Shown here: in pieces, positions 44,266 through 52,758 of the stretch
Layout: the number at the start of each line of letters is the position of its first letter
Position numbering within the stretch: the first letter of the stretch is position 1
Origin: Devosia chinhatensis
GTDB taxonomy: Bacteria; Pseudomonadota; Alphaproteobacteria; Rhizobiales; Devosiaceae
NCBI RefSeq assembly: GCF_000969445.1
Contig: NZ_JZEY01000054.1
Coordinates: forward strand, 558,001 to 622,000
Direction of reading: 5' to 3'
Length of the DNA stretch: 64,000 nucleotides
Made by a program: the position numbers and the translations under genes
The notes under the pieces: generated by a model
The model's database searches: none
The model's input: the letters and a program-made list of their open reading frames with translations, nothing else
What the model was told of the DNA's origin: nothing

Positions 44266-44764
44266 GTCTTCCTCCCCTAACGATAGGCTTCCCGATGCTG
44301 TGTTGCGGCTGGGGGCAGGAAAGTCGGAAGAAACATTTCTGCGCGCCCACCATCTTGAGGCTTCACGCAGACTAACCCTTTTGTTCGGCAAGGCGGCCCT
44401 GGCGCAGCGGGTCACCATGTCCTACGACCCGGCGCGGGTTGGCGGTCGGCGCAGCCCAACGCAACAAGCGGACCTGGCGGACAGCGCCGCTCATGCGCGG
44501 CGTCTTCTGGCAGAACTGGCACGCAGGATGCCGCGCGATTGCTGGGATCTGCTGACCGATATTTGTGCTTTCGACAAAGGGTTGCAACAGGTCGAACAAG
44601 AGCGGGGTTGGCCGCGCCGCAGTGCCAAGCTCGTTCTGCGCATCGGTCTTGAACAATTTGCCGGGATCATGGGGCTCCGCGAGGTTGCGGAAGGCAGGCC
44701 AACGACGCCATCACGGACCTGGCTGCCGGAGCGGCCGCCGCTTTTTCCCGAGCCCCCGCATTAA
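44258..44764 (+). CDS. DUF6456 protein
   Basis: A 168-residue helical protein. A central block, R-M-P-R-D-C-W-D-L-L-T-D-I-C-A-F-D-K-G-L, followed by R-R-S-A-K-L-V-L-R-I-G-L, is the DUF6456 core seen across alphaproteobacteria; it resembles an HTH region at R-R-S-A-K. The ATG overlaps the end of the orphan DnaA-domain gene (ATGACTGA), so the two proteins are made together. Function unknown; a shared role in DNA binding is inferred only from context. Confidence 0.82.
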   Translation: MTESSSPNDRLPDAVLRLGAGKSEETFLRAHHLEASRRLTLLFGKAALAQRVTMSYDPARVGGRRSPTQQADLADSAAHARRLLAELARRMPRDCWDLLTDICAFDKGLQQVEQERGWPRRSAKLVLRIGLEQFAGIMGLREVAEGRPTTPSRTWLPERPPLFPEPPH

Positions 44765-44840
44765 CGATGTCATCTTCGGTAATGTTCGCCTCGTCTCGCG
44801 GCGTGATATGGGTCATCGCACGATTGGAACAATGTTCGCG

Positions 44841-45869
44841 ATGACCGGCAAGCTTCACACCATCCAATATCTCAGGGCCGTCGCTGCCACCCTCGTCCTA
44901 ATATCGCACGCTCTGCTCTATCCACTGACCGGACATGTGCTGGCTTATGGTCGGCTGGGCTGGCTGGGCGTGATCCTGTTCTTTGCCATTTCCGGCTTCA
45001 TCATGGTGATCGTCACCGGCCAGGAAAGCTTCGATCCGCTCGGCTTCCTCAAACGCCGGATCGTCCGCGTCGTCCCGCTCTATTGGGCCTTTACCGGCGT
45101 CGCGGCGCTTCTGGCATTGCTTGCCCCAGGCCTTTTCAAGACCACGATCTTTGATCTCGGACAGCTCGGCCTGTCCCTGCTATTCGTGCCGTTCTACAAT
45201 CCGGCGAGCCATGGGCTGCACCCGCTCTACAAGCTGGGCTGGACACTCAACTACGAGATGTTCTTCTATGTCAGCTTCGCGCTGCTGGCCGTGTTCAGCG
45301 CCCGTAGGCGTGCCTTGGCACTGACGATCCTTTATGTCGTCCTGGCGACGATCGGCAGTGTTCTTCACCCTGCCGGAGCCATTCCAGCCTTTTACACCAG
45401 CTACATGCCGCTTGCCTTCGTGGCCGGGGTGTGGATGGGCATCTGGTCTCTGGAAGGCGCGTTGGCGCGGTGGGTTCCCAGGCTGGCGGGGCCGCTCTTG
45501 GTCACGGTCGTCCTTGGGCTGGGCATCGGTTTTCAGAGGGATATCGGTGTGGTGGAAGACGGCCTGAGCTTTGTCGCTCTGCTGGCCGCAGTGCTGGCCC
45601 TCATGGCGCTCAGTGTAGCCTTTGAAGCGAAAATGCCTCGGTTCAGCATCCTCGAGACGCTGGGAGATGCGTCCTATTCGATCTACCTGGTGCACATCTT
45701 TGCCGTCGGAGCCATTGCAGGAATGGCGCTGAAACTGATCGGGACCGAGAACGATGTGCTCGTCGCAGCGATCCTGCTGGCCGCCATTGTTGGCGGCATC
45801 GGCGCCGGATTGGTTCTATATCGCCTGGTAGAACGGCCGCTTATGCGTTCGCTCCGGCCCCGCGCCTAG
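44841..45869 (+). CDS. Acyltransferase 3 family membrane protein
   Basis: A 342-residue protein with about ten helices of the Acyl_transf_3 (OafA/NodX) family, which moves acyl groups onto surface polysaccharides or lipids. The early Y-L-R-A-V-A-A and I-S-H-A motif, with the active-site His, and F-F-A-I-S-G-F-I-M are typical, as is the final Y-R-L-V-E-R-P motif. An ATG at 44832 is also possible; the frame is open to 44565 but that stretch overlaps DUF6456. Its stop overlaps the convergent sufE stop by 4 bp. Confidence 0.9.
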   Translation: MTGKLHTIQYLRAVAATLVLISHALLYPLTGHVLAYGRLGWLGVILFFAISGFIMVIVTGQESFDPLGFLKRRIVRVVPLYWAFTGVAALLALLAPGLFKTTIFDLGQLGLSLLFVPFYNPASHGLHPLYKLGWTLNYEMFFYVSFALLAVFSARRRALALTILYVVLATIGSVLHPAGAIPAFYTSYMPLAFVAGVWMGIWSLEGALARWVPRLAGPLLVTVVLGLGIGFQRDIGVVEDGLSFVALLAAVLALMALSVAFEAKMPRFSILETLGDASYSIYLVHIFAVGAIAGMALKLIGTENDVLVAAILLAAIVGGIGAGLVLYRLVERPLMRSLRPRA

Positions 45870-46294
45870 GCCAAGGCTGCCCGGGCCTCGTTGCGAATGC
45901 GATTGACCATGGCAACCAGGCCGTTGGAGCGTTGTGTGGTCAGGTGTTCTCGCAGGCCCAATTCGTCGAAAAGCGCAATGGCATCTGTATTGGCGATGTC
46001 CTGTGCAGGCCTGTCCGAATAGAGGGCAAGAAGCACCGCGACGAGGCCTTGGACGATCATCGCGTCGCTTTCACCGCGGAAGCGGAGCGCTGGAACCCCA
46101 TCGATGCTCTTGGGTTCCGCCACGAGCCAAACCTGCGAAACGCAGCCATTGACCTTGTTTTCCGGCGAGTGCTCGGCCTCCGAGAGCTTGTCGAGGCCCT
46201 GACCCAGTTCGATGATATAGCGATACCGATCTTCCCATTCATCGAGAAACGACAGGTTTTCGGCAATCTCTTGAAATGCTTGTGGCTGGCTCAT
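45866..46294 (-). CDS. sufE: SufE-like cysteine desulfurase partner
   Basis: A 142-residue SufE protein that accepts sulfur from the desulfurase SufS for Fe-S cluster assembly. The acceptor Cys is C51 in K-V-N-G-C-V-S-Q-V-W, the same number as in E. coli SufE. Full length, starts M-S-Q-P-Q-A-F. No other suf gene is in the window, so it stands alone; in rhizobia a second SufE apart from the suf operon is common. Confidence 0.95.
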   Translation of the reverse strand: MSQPQAFQEIAENLSFLDEWEDRYRYIIELGQGLDKLSEAEHSPENKVNGCVSQVWLVAEPKSIDGVPALRFRGESDAMIVQGLVAVLLALYSDRPAQDIANTDAIALFDELGLREHLTTQRSNGLVAMVNRIRNEARAALA

Positions 46295-46340
46295 GCGCCT
46301 TATCTAGGACATGCGATAGGTCAATGCCAGCGGGGCGCAA

Positions 46341-46375
46341 AGAAAAGCCGCAAGCACGGGGCGGTGCTTGCGGCC
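46341..46375 (-). terminator. Terminator of the DUF5330 gene
   Basis: Perfect 11-bp stem GCCGCAAGCAC / GTGCTTGCGGC with a 6-base loop; on the minus strand it is followed by TTTTCTTT. It lies 90 bp beyond the DUF5330 stop. Confidence 0.85.
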
Positions 46376-46463
46376 AAGGAGCCAGGAGCCGATGGAGTAA
46401 TGTCGCTTGGGGAAGTGACGCGGCTTCTGGAGTTCAAGATCGGATGCCCCTTGGGGCACCGCG

Positions 46464-46757
46464 CTAGCCCGCCCGGTCCGGTCGAGGTCGAGGAAGGGGT
46501 ACCGAACCGGAAGCCGCCAAATTGTGCATGGGATCAACGGCTGCCGGGTTAGTCTTGATAGCGGCGCTGGCCAAGGCCTTGCCACCGATGCAGGTGATGG
46601 TGTCGCACTCTATCGCTTCGATCTGTTCAGCCACGAACTGACTGCCGCGGGCCATCGCCTCGGATGATAGCGCGGAAGCTGTGGCGCCCATGTCTGCCTC
46701 TGGCCGGATGACCAGAAATGCGACAGTGAGCCAGAATGAGGAGCGAAGCAGAAACAT
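46464..46757 (-). CDS. DUF5330 small exported protein
   Basis: A 97-residue protein with an N-terminal hydrophobic segment (M-F-L-L-R-S-S-F-W-L-T-V-A-F-L-V-I) and a conserved C-D-T-I-T-C-I-G-G-K-A-L-A pair of cysteines near residue 51. These fit DUF5330, found in Hyphomicrobiales. The tail is proline and arginine rich. GGAAG precedes the ATG. Function unknown; it is probably periplasmic or membrane anchored. Confidence 0.78.
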   Translation of the reverse strand: MFLLRSSFWLTVAFLVIRPEADMGATASALSSEAMARGSQFVAEQIEAIECDTITCIGGKALASAAIKTNPAAVDPMHNLAASGSVPLPRPRPDRAG

Positions 46758-47062
46758 CAGTCTTCCATTTGGGCGGGTCCATTTCCGCCGATTGATAACC
46801 AGCCTAGGGCGAGGCCCTTAAACTCCGTTGCGACAATTGGATAAAATTTGAGACAAATCCGGCGCTTCGTCCTTCGGCCGTGCAAGCTCTTGTTTACGCT
46901 AAAACTTGAAAGCCCCGCCCGGTGGAACCGCAAGCGCGCGCGCTTAAACCTGTCTTAGATGTTGGCGCGCAAGGCTGCGCACACGTTCCGGAACACATCC
47001 GGGCAGGCGGGTCGGTAACGGGCCGCGTCAGGGGCACAAGTCCCGAACAAGGCGTCGGTATA
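46758..47062. other. 305-bp intergenic region with divergent promoters
   Basis: Gap between the minus-strand DUF5330 gene and the plus-strand sensor kinase. It should hold both promoters. I see AT-rich stretches (around 46830-46860 and 46890-46910) but no convincing operator, repeat or small gene. An open frame from 46922 extends into the kinase gene but has no domain content. Confidence 0.5.
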
Positions 47063-48889
47063 GTGAGTTCAGTAATGCGTAGCCTCAAGGTGTTCGGACC
47101 CAGCGGTGGGAATGATGCGGCGTCGACAGGCGCCGCTAATCGTCCCGAAATGCTGCGCCGCAAGACTATCGCCAACAACGCACGCCTGTTTTCGGTCACG
47201 GCTGCCCTGGGCCTTGTGCCAGCCATGTATCTGTTGATGACGGGCGGCGCGGTGCCGTTCCTCGTCGCCAGCCTGCTGCTGGCTGGCGGCATGATCAGTC
47301 TCTCCTTTTATCATCGCGGGCTGCTCGAAGCAGCGGCAGCCGGCCAGGTCACAACGCTCATGGCGTCGGGCCTTGTGCTGACCATCGCGGATCCGCGCCT
47401 GGTGGATGCCGGAATGGCAATGACCCTTATGGGTCCCGTCCTTGCCGCTCTCGTCTGCCGCAGGGTCCATCGCCGGGCCAGCTGGCTGGCTGCGAGTGCG
47501 GTGCTGGGTGTCGGCGCAATCGCCAGCGCGATCGGAATGAGCCCCGTCAGCCCCGATGCGCCGCAATTACTGGTTGCCTCAATCTTTGGCTTCTTCTCCG
47601 CTTTCGCCGTTGCCGCGCACAGCGCTCACCGGATCGCGGCCGCTTATGAAGTCCACGACAAGTCGCAGATCAGTGCCTATCGCCACCTGATCGAGCACGT
47701 GCAGGATGCCGTGCTGCGGTTCAGCGCCGATGGCGCCATTCTCTTGGCGTCGCGGTCTTCAGAAACCCTGTTCGGTTGCCCGCGCTATCAGCTTTCGGGG
47801 GAGAGCCTGGCCAATCGCCTGCATGTACTGGACCGCCCGGCCTACATGACAGCCTTTGCCGATGCCAATCAGGGTGGCCGGAACCGCACGATCGAGGTCC
47901 GGCTACGCCAGGATGATCCGCGCGCTTCGCACAGCGTTCCGCGTTTCATCTGGGTCGAAATGCAATTGTCGCCGATCCTGGACGAGACCGCTCCCGGCCG
48001 TCGCCACGAAGTGATTGCACTGCTGCGGGACATTACCGGTCGTAAGGATGCAGAAGCGGCCATGGCCGAGGCACGGCGCGCCGCTGAGGATGCGTCCCAG
48101 GCAAAGTCGCGGTTTCTTGCAACCATCGGTCACGAACTGCGAACCCCGCTCAACGCGGTCGTCGGCTTCTCGGAAATGATGACGAGCGGCATCGGCGGCG
48201 AGCTGTCGCACACGCACAAGGAGTATGCCGGCCTGATCCATCAGAGCGGCAAGCACCTGCTCGAAGTGGTAAGCATGCTCCTCGACATGTCGCGCATCGA
48301 GGCTGGCAAGTTCGAGATCCATGCTGAGCCTATGGCTCCGGCGGAGATTGTTCCATCTTGCCTCGCCATGGTCGAAACACTGGCTGCCGAGCGCAATGTG
48401 CGCGTTGTGTCCGACGTCGAACAGGACCTGCCGATGCTGACGGCCGATGAGCGGCTGTGCCGGCAGATCCTGATCAACCTGCTCTCAAACGCCATCAAGT
48501 TCAGCCATGACGGCGGGCTTGTGAGCGTTGTGGTCAAGCGCCAGGGCCAGTCCATCAATCTCTCGGTACGTGATCGGGGCATCGGTATGGCGCCTGCAGC
48601 CCTGGCGCGAATCGGCGAGCCCTTCTTCCAGGTTCAAGAGGGGCTGAATCGCAAATATGAGGGCACGGGTCTCGGATTATCCATCGTCAAGGGCCTGGTC
48701 GAGCTCCATGGGGGCACTTTGCGGGCCATGTCCGAAATTGGAGCGGGGACAACCATCACTGTTCTGCTGCCTATAAACGGTCCAGCAACCAAAGCCGGCG
48801 AAACTGCCGACATTGTTCACCTGCACCGAGAGCCCCTGGCGAGCGCCACTTCTGATTCATGGCAAAACGAAACAAGAAAAGCCCAATGA
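47063..48889 (+). CDS. Membrane PAS sensor histidine kinase (PleC/DivJ/PdhS-like)
   Basis: A 608-residue kinase. About six transmembrane helices (residues 40-190), a PAS domain (about 205-325), a HisKA domain with the phospho-acceptor His at about 357 (G-H-E-L-R-T-P-L-N-A), and a HATPase domain with G-T-G-L-G-L-S-I-V near 534. The H-box A-V-V-G-F-S-E-M resembles that of the alphaproteobacterial PleC/DivJ/PdhS group that controls cell polarity through DivK. A GTG start at 47063 has AAGG 10 bases upstream; ATG at 47075 is an alternative. Its end overlaps the peptidoglycan-binding gene. Confidence 0.88.
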   Translation: MSSVMRSLKVFGPSGGNDAASTGAANRPEMLRRKTIANNARLFSVTAALGLVPAMYLLMTGGAVPFLVASLLLAGGMISLSFYHRGLLEAAAAGQVTTLMASGLVLTIADPRLVDAGMAMTLMGPVLAALVCRRVHRRASWLAASAVLGVGAIASAIGMSPVSPDAPQLLVASIFGFFSAFAVAAHSAHRIAAAYEVHDKSQISAYRHLIEHVQDAVLRFSADGAILLASRSSETLFGCPRYQLSGESLANRLHVLDRPAYMTAFADANQGGRNRTIEVRLRQDDPRASHSVPRFIWVEMQLSPILDETAPGRRHEVIALLRDITGRKDAEAAMAEARRAAEDASQAKSRFLATIGHELRTPLNAVVGFSEMMTSGIGGELSHTHKEYAGLIHQSGKHLLEVVSMLLDMSRIEAGKFEIHAEPMAPAEIVPSCLAMVETLAAERNVRVVSDVEQDLPMLTADERLCRQILINLLSNAIKFSHDGGLVSVVVKRQGQSINLSVRDRGIGMAPAALARIGEPFFQVQEGLNRKYEGTGLGLSIVKGLVELHGGTLRAMSEIGAGTTITVLLPINGPATKAGETADIVHLHREPLASATSDSWQNETRKAQ

Positions 48890-50070
48890 ACGCTGCGACC
48901 CTTTCCCAGCCGATCCTGATGGCCGGCGGCGCCTTGCTGGGCACCGTGACGCGCGCCGGGCAATGGAGCCTGGCGCGGTATATGCGGGCTCCCCTCGCAT
49001 CGACCGGTATTCTTGCCATGGTCACTCTGACGGCTCTGGCGGGCAGCAATGCGCTTTACTTTCAAACTGTCGAGCACCCGTCGCCCTTCTTTGCTCCGGC
49101 CCATAATACAGTCGCGGCTCTGCCCACGCCGGCCGTCGACCGTCCTGAGAACGTGCTGCCATCGATCGAGATCGCCCAGCCGGAAGCGGCGCCGGCCGTT
49201 GCAGCAGAGACTACAGGAAGCGTTGCGACGCCGGTAAGCGTGCCCGACGCGCCAGTCGGCAATGCCCAGATGTTCGCGGTGCAGAAGAAGCTCTTCGAAC
49301 TCAACCTCTTTTCGGGAACGATCGACGGCTATTACGGCCCCAAGACCGCCGAAGCCATCAGGGCATTCGAACAGCGGAACGGCTTGACCCCGACCGGCAG
49401 CATGAACGCTACCGTGATGGACGCTATTCTTGCCTCCGACGCATCCGGCCGGGTAGCGCCCGCTGCGGCACCGTCACCTCAGCCCCAGGCAGCGATTGTT
49501 CAGCCGGTGGCAGCGCCTCCGCCGGTCCCGGTGCAGTCCGCGGTGGCCAATCCGCAGCAGGATCCGGTTGTGCGGCAATTGCCGCAATTATCGCCCGCTG
49601 AGCAGGCTTTCGATACCGTCGCGCAATCGGCCGCAAGTACGATCGATTCCATAATCGCGGTTGTGGACACCTCGCGCACGCCGCCCCAGGCAATGGCCAA
49701 TCCGCCGGTGCCCAGCGCCTCCGCGGCAAACGTACCGTCCCAGCCTGCGCCGGCCGTCCCGGTCGCGTCGACGCCGGTACAACCGATGCCGGCGCCCGTC
49801 GCTCTGGCGACCAATAGCGCGAGTGCTGCACCGGCCAATCCGCCGACCCAGGCGGCCGCAACGCCCCCGGCCAATGACACCGAACTGGTGCGTCAGATCC
49901 AGACAGGCCTTGCCAGCCTTGGATTTTTCCAGGCGCCCGTCGATGGCAAGCCGGGACCGGAGACGGCGCGTGCCATTCGGGAATTCGAGAGCTTTTATCG
50001 CTACCGCATGACTGGCCAGGTACAGCCGGACCTCGTGGACCTGCTGCTCAAGGCCGGCGCGACCATTTAG
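48859..50070 (+). CDS. Membrane-anchored protein with two peptidoglycan-binding domains
   Basis: A 403-residue protein: short basic cytoplasmic N terminus, one transmembrane helix (about residues 50-75), a PG_binding_1 domain at about 137-193, a long Pro/Ala-rich linker (about 195-340), and a second PG_binding_1 domain at about 342-400. It should span the periplasm and hold the cell wall. The ATG at 48859 overlaps the kinase gene by 31 bp; a second ATG at 48886 would overlap the kinase stop as ATGA and is equally possible. The overlap implies co-translation with the kinase. Confidence 0.88.
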   Translation: MAKRNKKSPMNAATLSQPILMAGGALLGTVTRAGQWSLARYMRAPLASTGILAMVTLTALAGSNALYFQTVEHPSPFFAPAHNTVAALPTPAVDRPENVLPSIEIAQPEAAPAVAAETTGSVATPVSVPDAPVGNAQMFAVQKKLFELNLFSGTIDGYYGPKTAEAIRAFEQRNGLTPTGSMNATVMDAILASDASGRVAPAAAPSPQPQAAIVQPVAAPPPVPVQSAVANPQQDPVVRQLPQLSPAEQAFDTVAQSAASTIDSIIAVVDTSRTPPQAMANPPVPSASAANVPSQPAPAVPVASTPVQPMPAPVALATNSASAAPANPPTQAAATPPANDTELVRQIQTGLASLGFFQAPVDGKPGPETARAIREFESFYRYRMTGQVQPDLVDLLLKAGATI

Positions 50071-50415
50071 GTGGGTAGCCTGCGCAGTGATATCTGGTGC
50101 ATGGCCTTCGTGCGGCGGCACAATGACCTTGGCCAGATGTGCGTTGTGGCGCGGCGGGGCGATCCCATTGCCGGACAAGTCTTTATTGAAATCGACCATC
50201 TCGACGGCACACGATCGCTGCTGGTGCCAGCGCCGAGCGTGAGTCGGAACGACGACGGGGCAGGGCTGGTTTTCCAGCATCGTTTTCGACGTGTCGAGCC
50301 TGGCATCGTCCGCGACCGCATTGCCCGCGAGATCGATTTCGACCCCGACCTCTGGGTGTTGAGCCTCGATCTGAGGGGCGACGATGCTGGCGTCGATGTC
50401 ATTGCCGCACGCTAG
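50071..50415 (+). CDS. DUF1491 protein
   Basis: A 114-residue protein. The N terminus, L-R-S-D-I-W-C-M-A-F-V-R-R, and the pattern R-R-G-D-P-I-A-G-Q-V-F are typical of DUF1491, a soluble family limited mainly to alphaproteobacteria. GTG start directly after the peptidoglycan-binding gene's stop, so it is the third gene of that operon. Function unknown. Confidence 0.85.
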   Translation: MGSLRSDIWCMAFVRRHNDLGQMCVVARRGDPIAGQVFIEIDHLDGTRSLLVPAPSVSRNDDGAGLVFQHRFRRVEPGIVRDRIAREIDFDPDLWVLSLDLRGDDAGVDVIAAR

Positions 50416-50435
50416 GTCAGTGCGGCGTCGCGCAC

Positions 50436-51578
50436 TCAGCTGGCGCGACGCGCTCCGATGCGGGCAAGGGCTTCGATGGCCTGGTCCACCACCGGATTGT
50501 GGGCCGGCGCCAGACCGGGCGTCCGGCGGCTGGTTGCGGTGAATGGCTGGTATTGCGGCTTGCTCAGTTCGAGAAGGTTCACCTCCCCACGCCAGGCGCT
50601 CATCAGATAGGCCATGGATTCCGGCGACACATTGCCGAAGAGGCTGGCAAAATCGGCCAGGGCCTTCGAGCGGTCATAGTCGTGGCTCGTGGCATGGATC
50701 AGCACCTTGAGCCCATCATAGGCCGTAGCGCCGAAGGCGCGCAGGATGACGAACAGCGATGCGCCGGTCACATCATGGGCGATCTGGCCGCAGCGGACCT
50801 CGTCGAGACCAGTGATCTGGGCAAGCAGGCGTGTGACCTCCGGACGACGATTCTCCGAAAACAGCTTCATCAGCGCCTTGGTCAACTCGGCGCTGGCCAC
50901 CGAAATCTGCTCGATGGTCCGTGCGATTGGCGCTACTGGCGTAGAGCGGTGGGCGAAGGCGTGGATCACCTTGAGGCGGTGCGCGTCGGACAGGTCAAAA
51001 AACGCGGGGGCGAGGAGCGCCGCGTCGAAATCACTGCGCTGGCCAAGGGCCTCGGCGACCATGTGGTCCATCTGTGCGGACCGCGCGAGGGCGCTGAGAT
51101 AGGCGCCGCGCGGCACGATATGCTGGTTGGCGGCGAGGGCGCGGTAGACCTTGCGCGAATTCATCTGGAAGAGCTTGGCCAGCACCACGTTGGACAGACC
51201 ATCGCGGCCAGCCAGAGTAGCGCAGGCCAGTACGTCGTAGCGGCCAATGATGTCCAGCATGGTCTGGTCGGACAATTCCGGCGCGCCTTCGAGAAACGCG
51301 ATCAGGTCTTCACCGATATTCTCGACCACCAATTGCTCGAGCTTGGGAGAGAGCAGTTCCGCGCGACCCAGGATCGCTGCACCTTTGGCGCGGGCCTGCG
51401 GGCCAGCCGTGGGAAACAGCCGGGCGGCAAGGGTTTCGAACTGTTCCATTTCGGGAAGCGTGGGTTTTCCGCGCCTTGCATAGGCATCGCAGGCAGCGAT
51501 GAGCAGGGTGTTGGTGCGATCCACACCACCCGTTTCGATCAGAAGCTGAAAGGTCTCGTAAGGCTGAAAACCAAGCAT
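50436..51578 (-). CDS. DUF2336 helical-repeat protein
   Basis: A 380-residue, mostly alpha-helical protein with HEAT-like repeats, matching DUF2336 of alphaproteobacteria. Recognisable blocks are L-F-P-T-A-G-P-Q-A-R-A-K-G-A near 55, and S-D-A-H-R-L-K-V-I and R-P-E-V-T-R-L-L-A-Q in the second half. No signal peptide or membrane segment. The start at 51578 lacks a clear Shine-Dalgarno box. Convergent with the DUF1491 gene. The family's role is unknown. Confidence 0.87.
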   Translation of the reverse strand: MLGFQPYETFQLLIETGGVDRTNTLLIAACDAYARRGKPTLPEMEQFETLAARLFPTAGPQARAKGAAILGRAELLSPKLEQLVVENIGEDLIAFLEGAPELSDQTMLDIIGRYDVLACATLAGRDGLSNVVLAKLFQMNSRKVYRALAANQHIVPRGAYLSALARSAQMDHMVAEALGQRSDFDAALLAPAFFDLSDAHRLKVIHAFAHRSTPVAPIARTIEQISVASAELTKALMKLFSENRRPEVTRLLAQITGLDEVRCGQIAHDVTGASLFVILRAFGATAYDGLKVLIHATSHDYDRSKALADFASLFGNVSPESMAYLMSAWRGEVNLLELSKPQYQPFTATSRRTPGLAPAHNPVVDQAIEALARIGARRAS

Positions 51579-51645
51579 TTTAAGAAAGGACCGCCGACTC
51601 GCTCTGCATCAAAATCGATGCATCTTCACTCTTGCCGCCAATTCG

Positions 51646-51660
51646 TTAGCAGACTGTTAA
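51646..51660. promoter_or_regulatory. CtrA-like site
   Basis: TTAG-CAGACTG-TTAA, followed by CC, fits the CtrA consensus TTAA-N7-TTAAC with one mismatch. It lies between the divergent DUF2336 gene (68 bp away) and the small 60-aa gene (102 bp away). CtrA is the cell-cycle regulator of alphaproteobacteria. Confidence 0.5.
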
Positions 51661-51761
51661 CCTTGACGATCTCTTAATGGGGTCAAGGCGCATGGGGCGA
51701 TGCGTCGGACTATTCGACCAGAACTCGCAGCCTCCATTAGGGACGGAGGAGCGGCGTCTCA

Positions 51762-51944
51762 ATGGAGGCCGGCTTGGGAAAGCTATTGAAATTTGCCGTG
51801 CGGAAAAAACCCGCCGACGACGGGAAGACGACCCACGGTGCCGCCCAGATCCTGATTTTCACCGGGGTGCGTTATGAACGCGGGTTACCCCCGCCATCTG
51901 ATTCCCATGCCGAGGGTAAACGGCGGAAGCGCAAGCGGGGATAA
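51762..51944 (+). CDS. Small basic hypothetical protein
   Basis: A 60-residue protein: G-K-L-L-K-F-A-V-R-K-K-P, then A-A-Q-I-L-I-F-T-G-V-R-Y-E-R in the middle and a Lys/Arg-rich C terminus. It seems real because the middle block has an ordered, conserved-looking pattern and the next gene starts 7 bp after its stop. I do not know a named family. The basic tail suggests binding of nucleic acid or membrane. No signal peptide. Confidence 0.6.
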   Translation: MEAGLGKLLKFAVRKKPADDGKTTHGAAQILIFTGVRYERGLPPPSDSHAEGKRRKRKRG

Positions 51945-51951
51945 ATCTGGA

Positions 51952-52758
51952 ATGCGGTTCCTGCGTCTTGTTGGCCTGCTGCTGCTGGCGGGATGTGCCA
52001 CGGCCTGCGTATCGCGGCCGGTGGGCGATTTCGGTCGCGCGGAAAAGGGTGTCCTGCATGATCAGGTCATGCCCTATGTCGGCAGCAAGATCGCGGCCAA
52101 TCGCGGTGAGCCGGTTTCAAACCTGAACCAGACCGACCAGGAGCGCGAAATGCACGATCGCACCTGGCGCTTCCTGATCGCCGCGCATAGCCGGGACTGG
52201 CTCTTCGACACCAATACCGAATTGCAGCGGACCCGGATCGGGCCGGCCAAAGATCATCAATACAGTCCTGACCGCTATTATACCTGGCTGCGCACGACCC
52301 ATTACCAGTCGTCCACCACTCGCTATAATACGGTTGGGCGGCATATTCAGGCCGATTTCGACACAGTGCCCTCGACCTTCCGCGCCATCTGCGCAGTGCA
52401 GGAAGTGGACCGCCAGCGGCGCGTGGCCCTGGCCGAACTGCCAGGGATCGAAGCGGATGTCGCTGCCAACGTCGCGGCGCGGCGAACCGAGAACCAGTGG
52501 CACATCGACTGGTTCGTGCGGGCGCTTAACTACCGCTTCAAGAGCTATTCCTATGCGCTGGACCATCTGTTGGTCGAGACACCGCACGAGCAGTCCATGG
52601 CAGTGGACGAAAGCCTGCGGCGTCTGAAGCCCTGGGTCGATCGCGCCAATCGCGGCGATTTCTGTTCGGGCGTCGCCGGCAAGAGCGGGACTGGCATCAC
52701 CATACCGTCACGCTTCCAGATCATGGTCCCGGACAACGAAGTCATTCATCAGAAGTAG
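51952..52758 (+). CDS. Putative lipoprotein of unknown function
   Basis: A 268-residue protein starting M-R-F-L-R-L-V-G-L-L-L-L-A-G-C, a clear lipobox (L-A-G-C, lipidated Cys at 15). The mature part is rich in Arg, Trp and Tyr (T-W-R-F-L-I-A-A-H-S-R-D-W) and has an I-C-A-V-Q-E-V-D-R segment; I recognise no domain. The ATG at 51952 is preferred over 51874 because only it starts with the lipoprotein signal. Co-directional with the 60-aa gene just before it. It overlaps the convergent Nudix gene by 10 bp. Confidence 0.82.
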   Translation: MRFLRLVGLLLLAGCATACVSRPVGDFGRAEKGVLHDQVMPYVGSKIAANRGEPVSNLNQTDQEREMHDRTWRFLIAAHSRDWLFDTNTELQRTRIGPAKDHQYSPDRYYTWLRTTHYQSSTTRYNTVGRHIQADFDTVPSTFRAICAVQEVDRQRRVALAELPGIEADVAANVAARRTENQWHIDWFVRALNYRFKSYSYALDHLLVETPHEQSMAVDESLRRLKPWVDRANRGDFCSGVAGKSGTGITIPSRFQIMVPDNEVIHQK

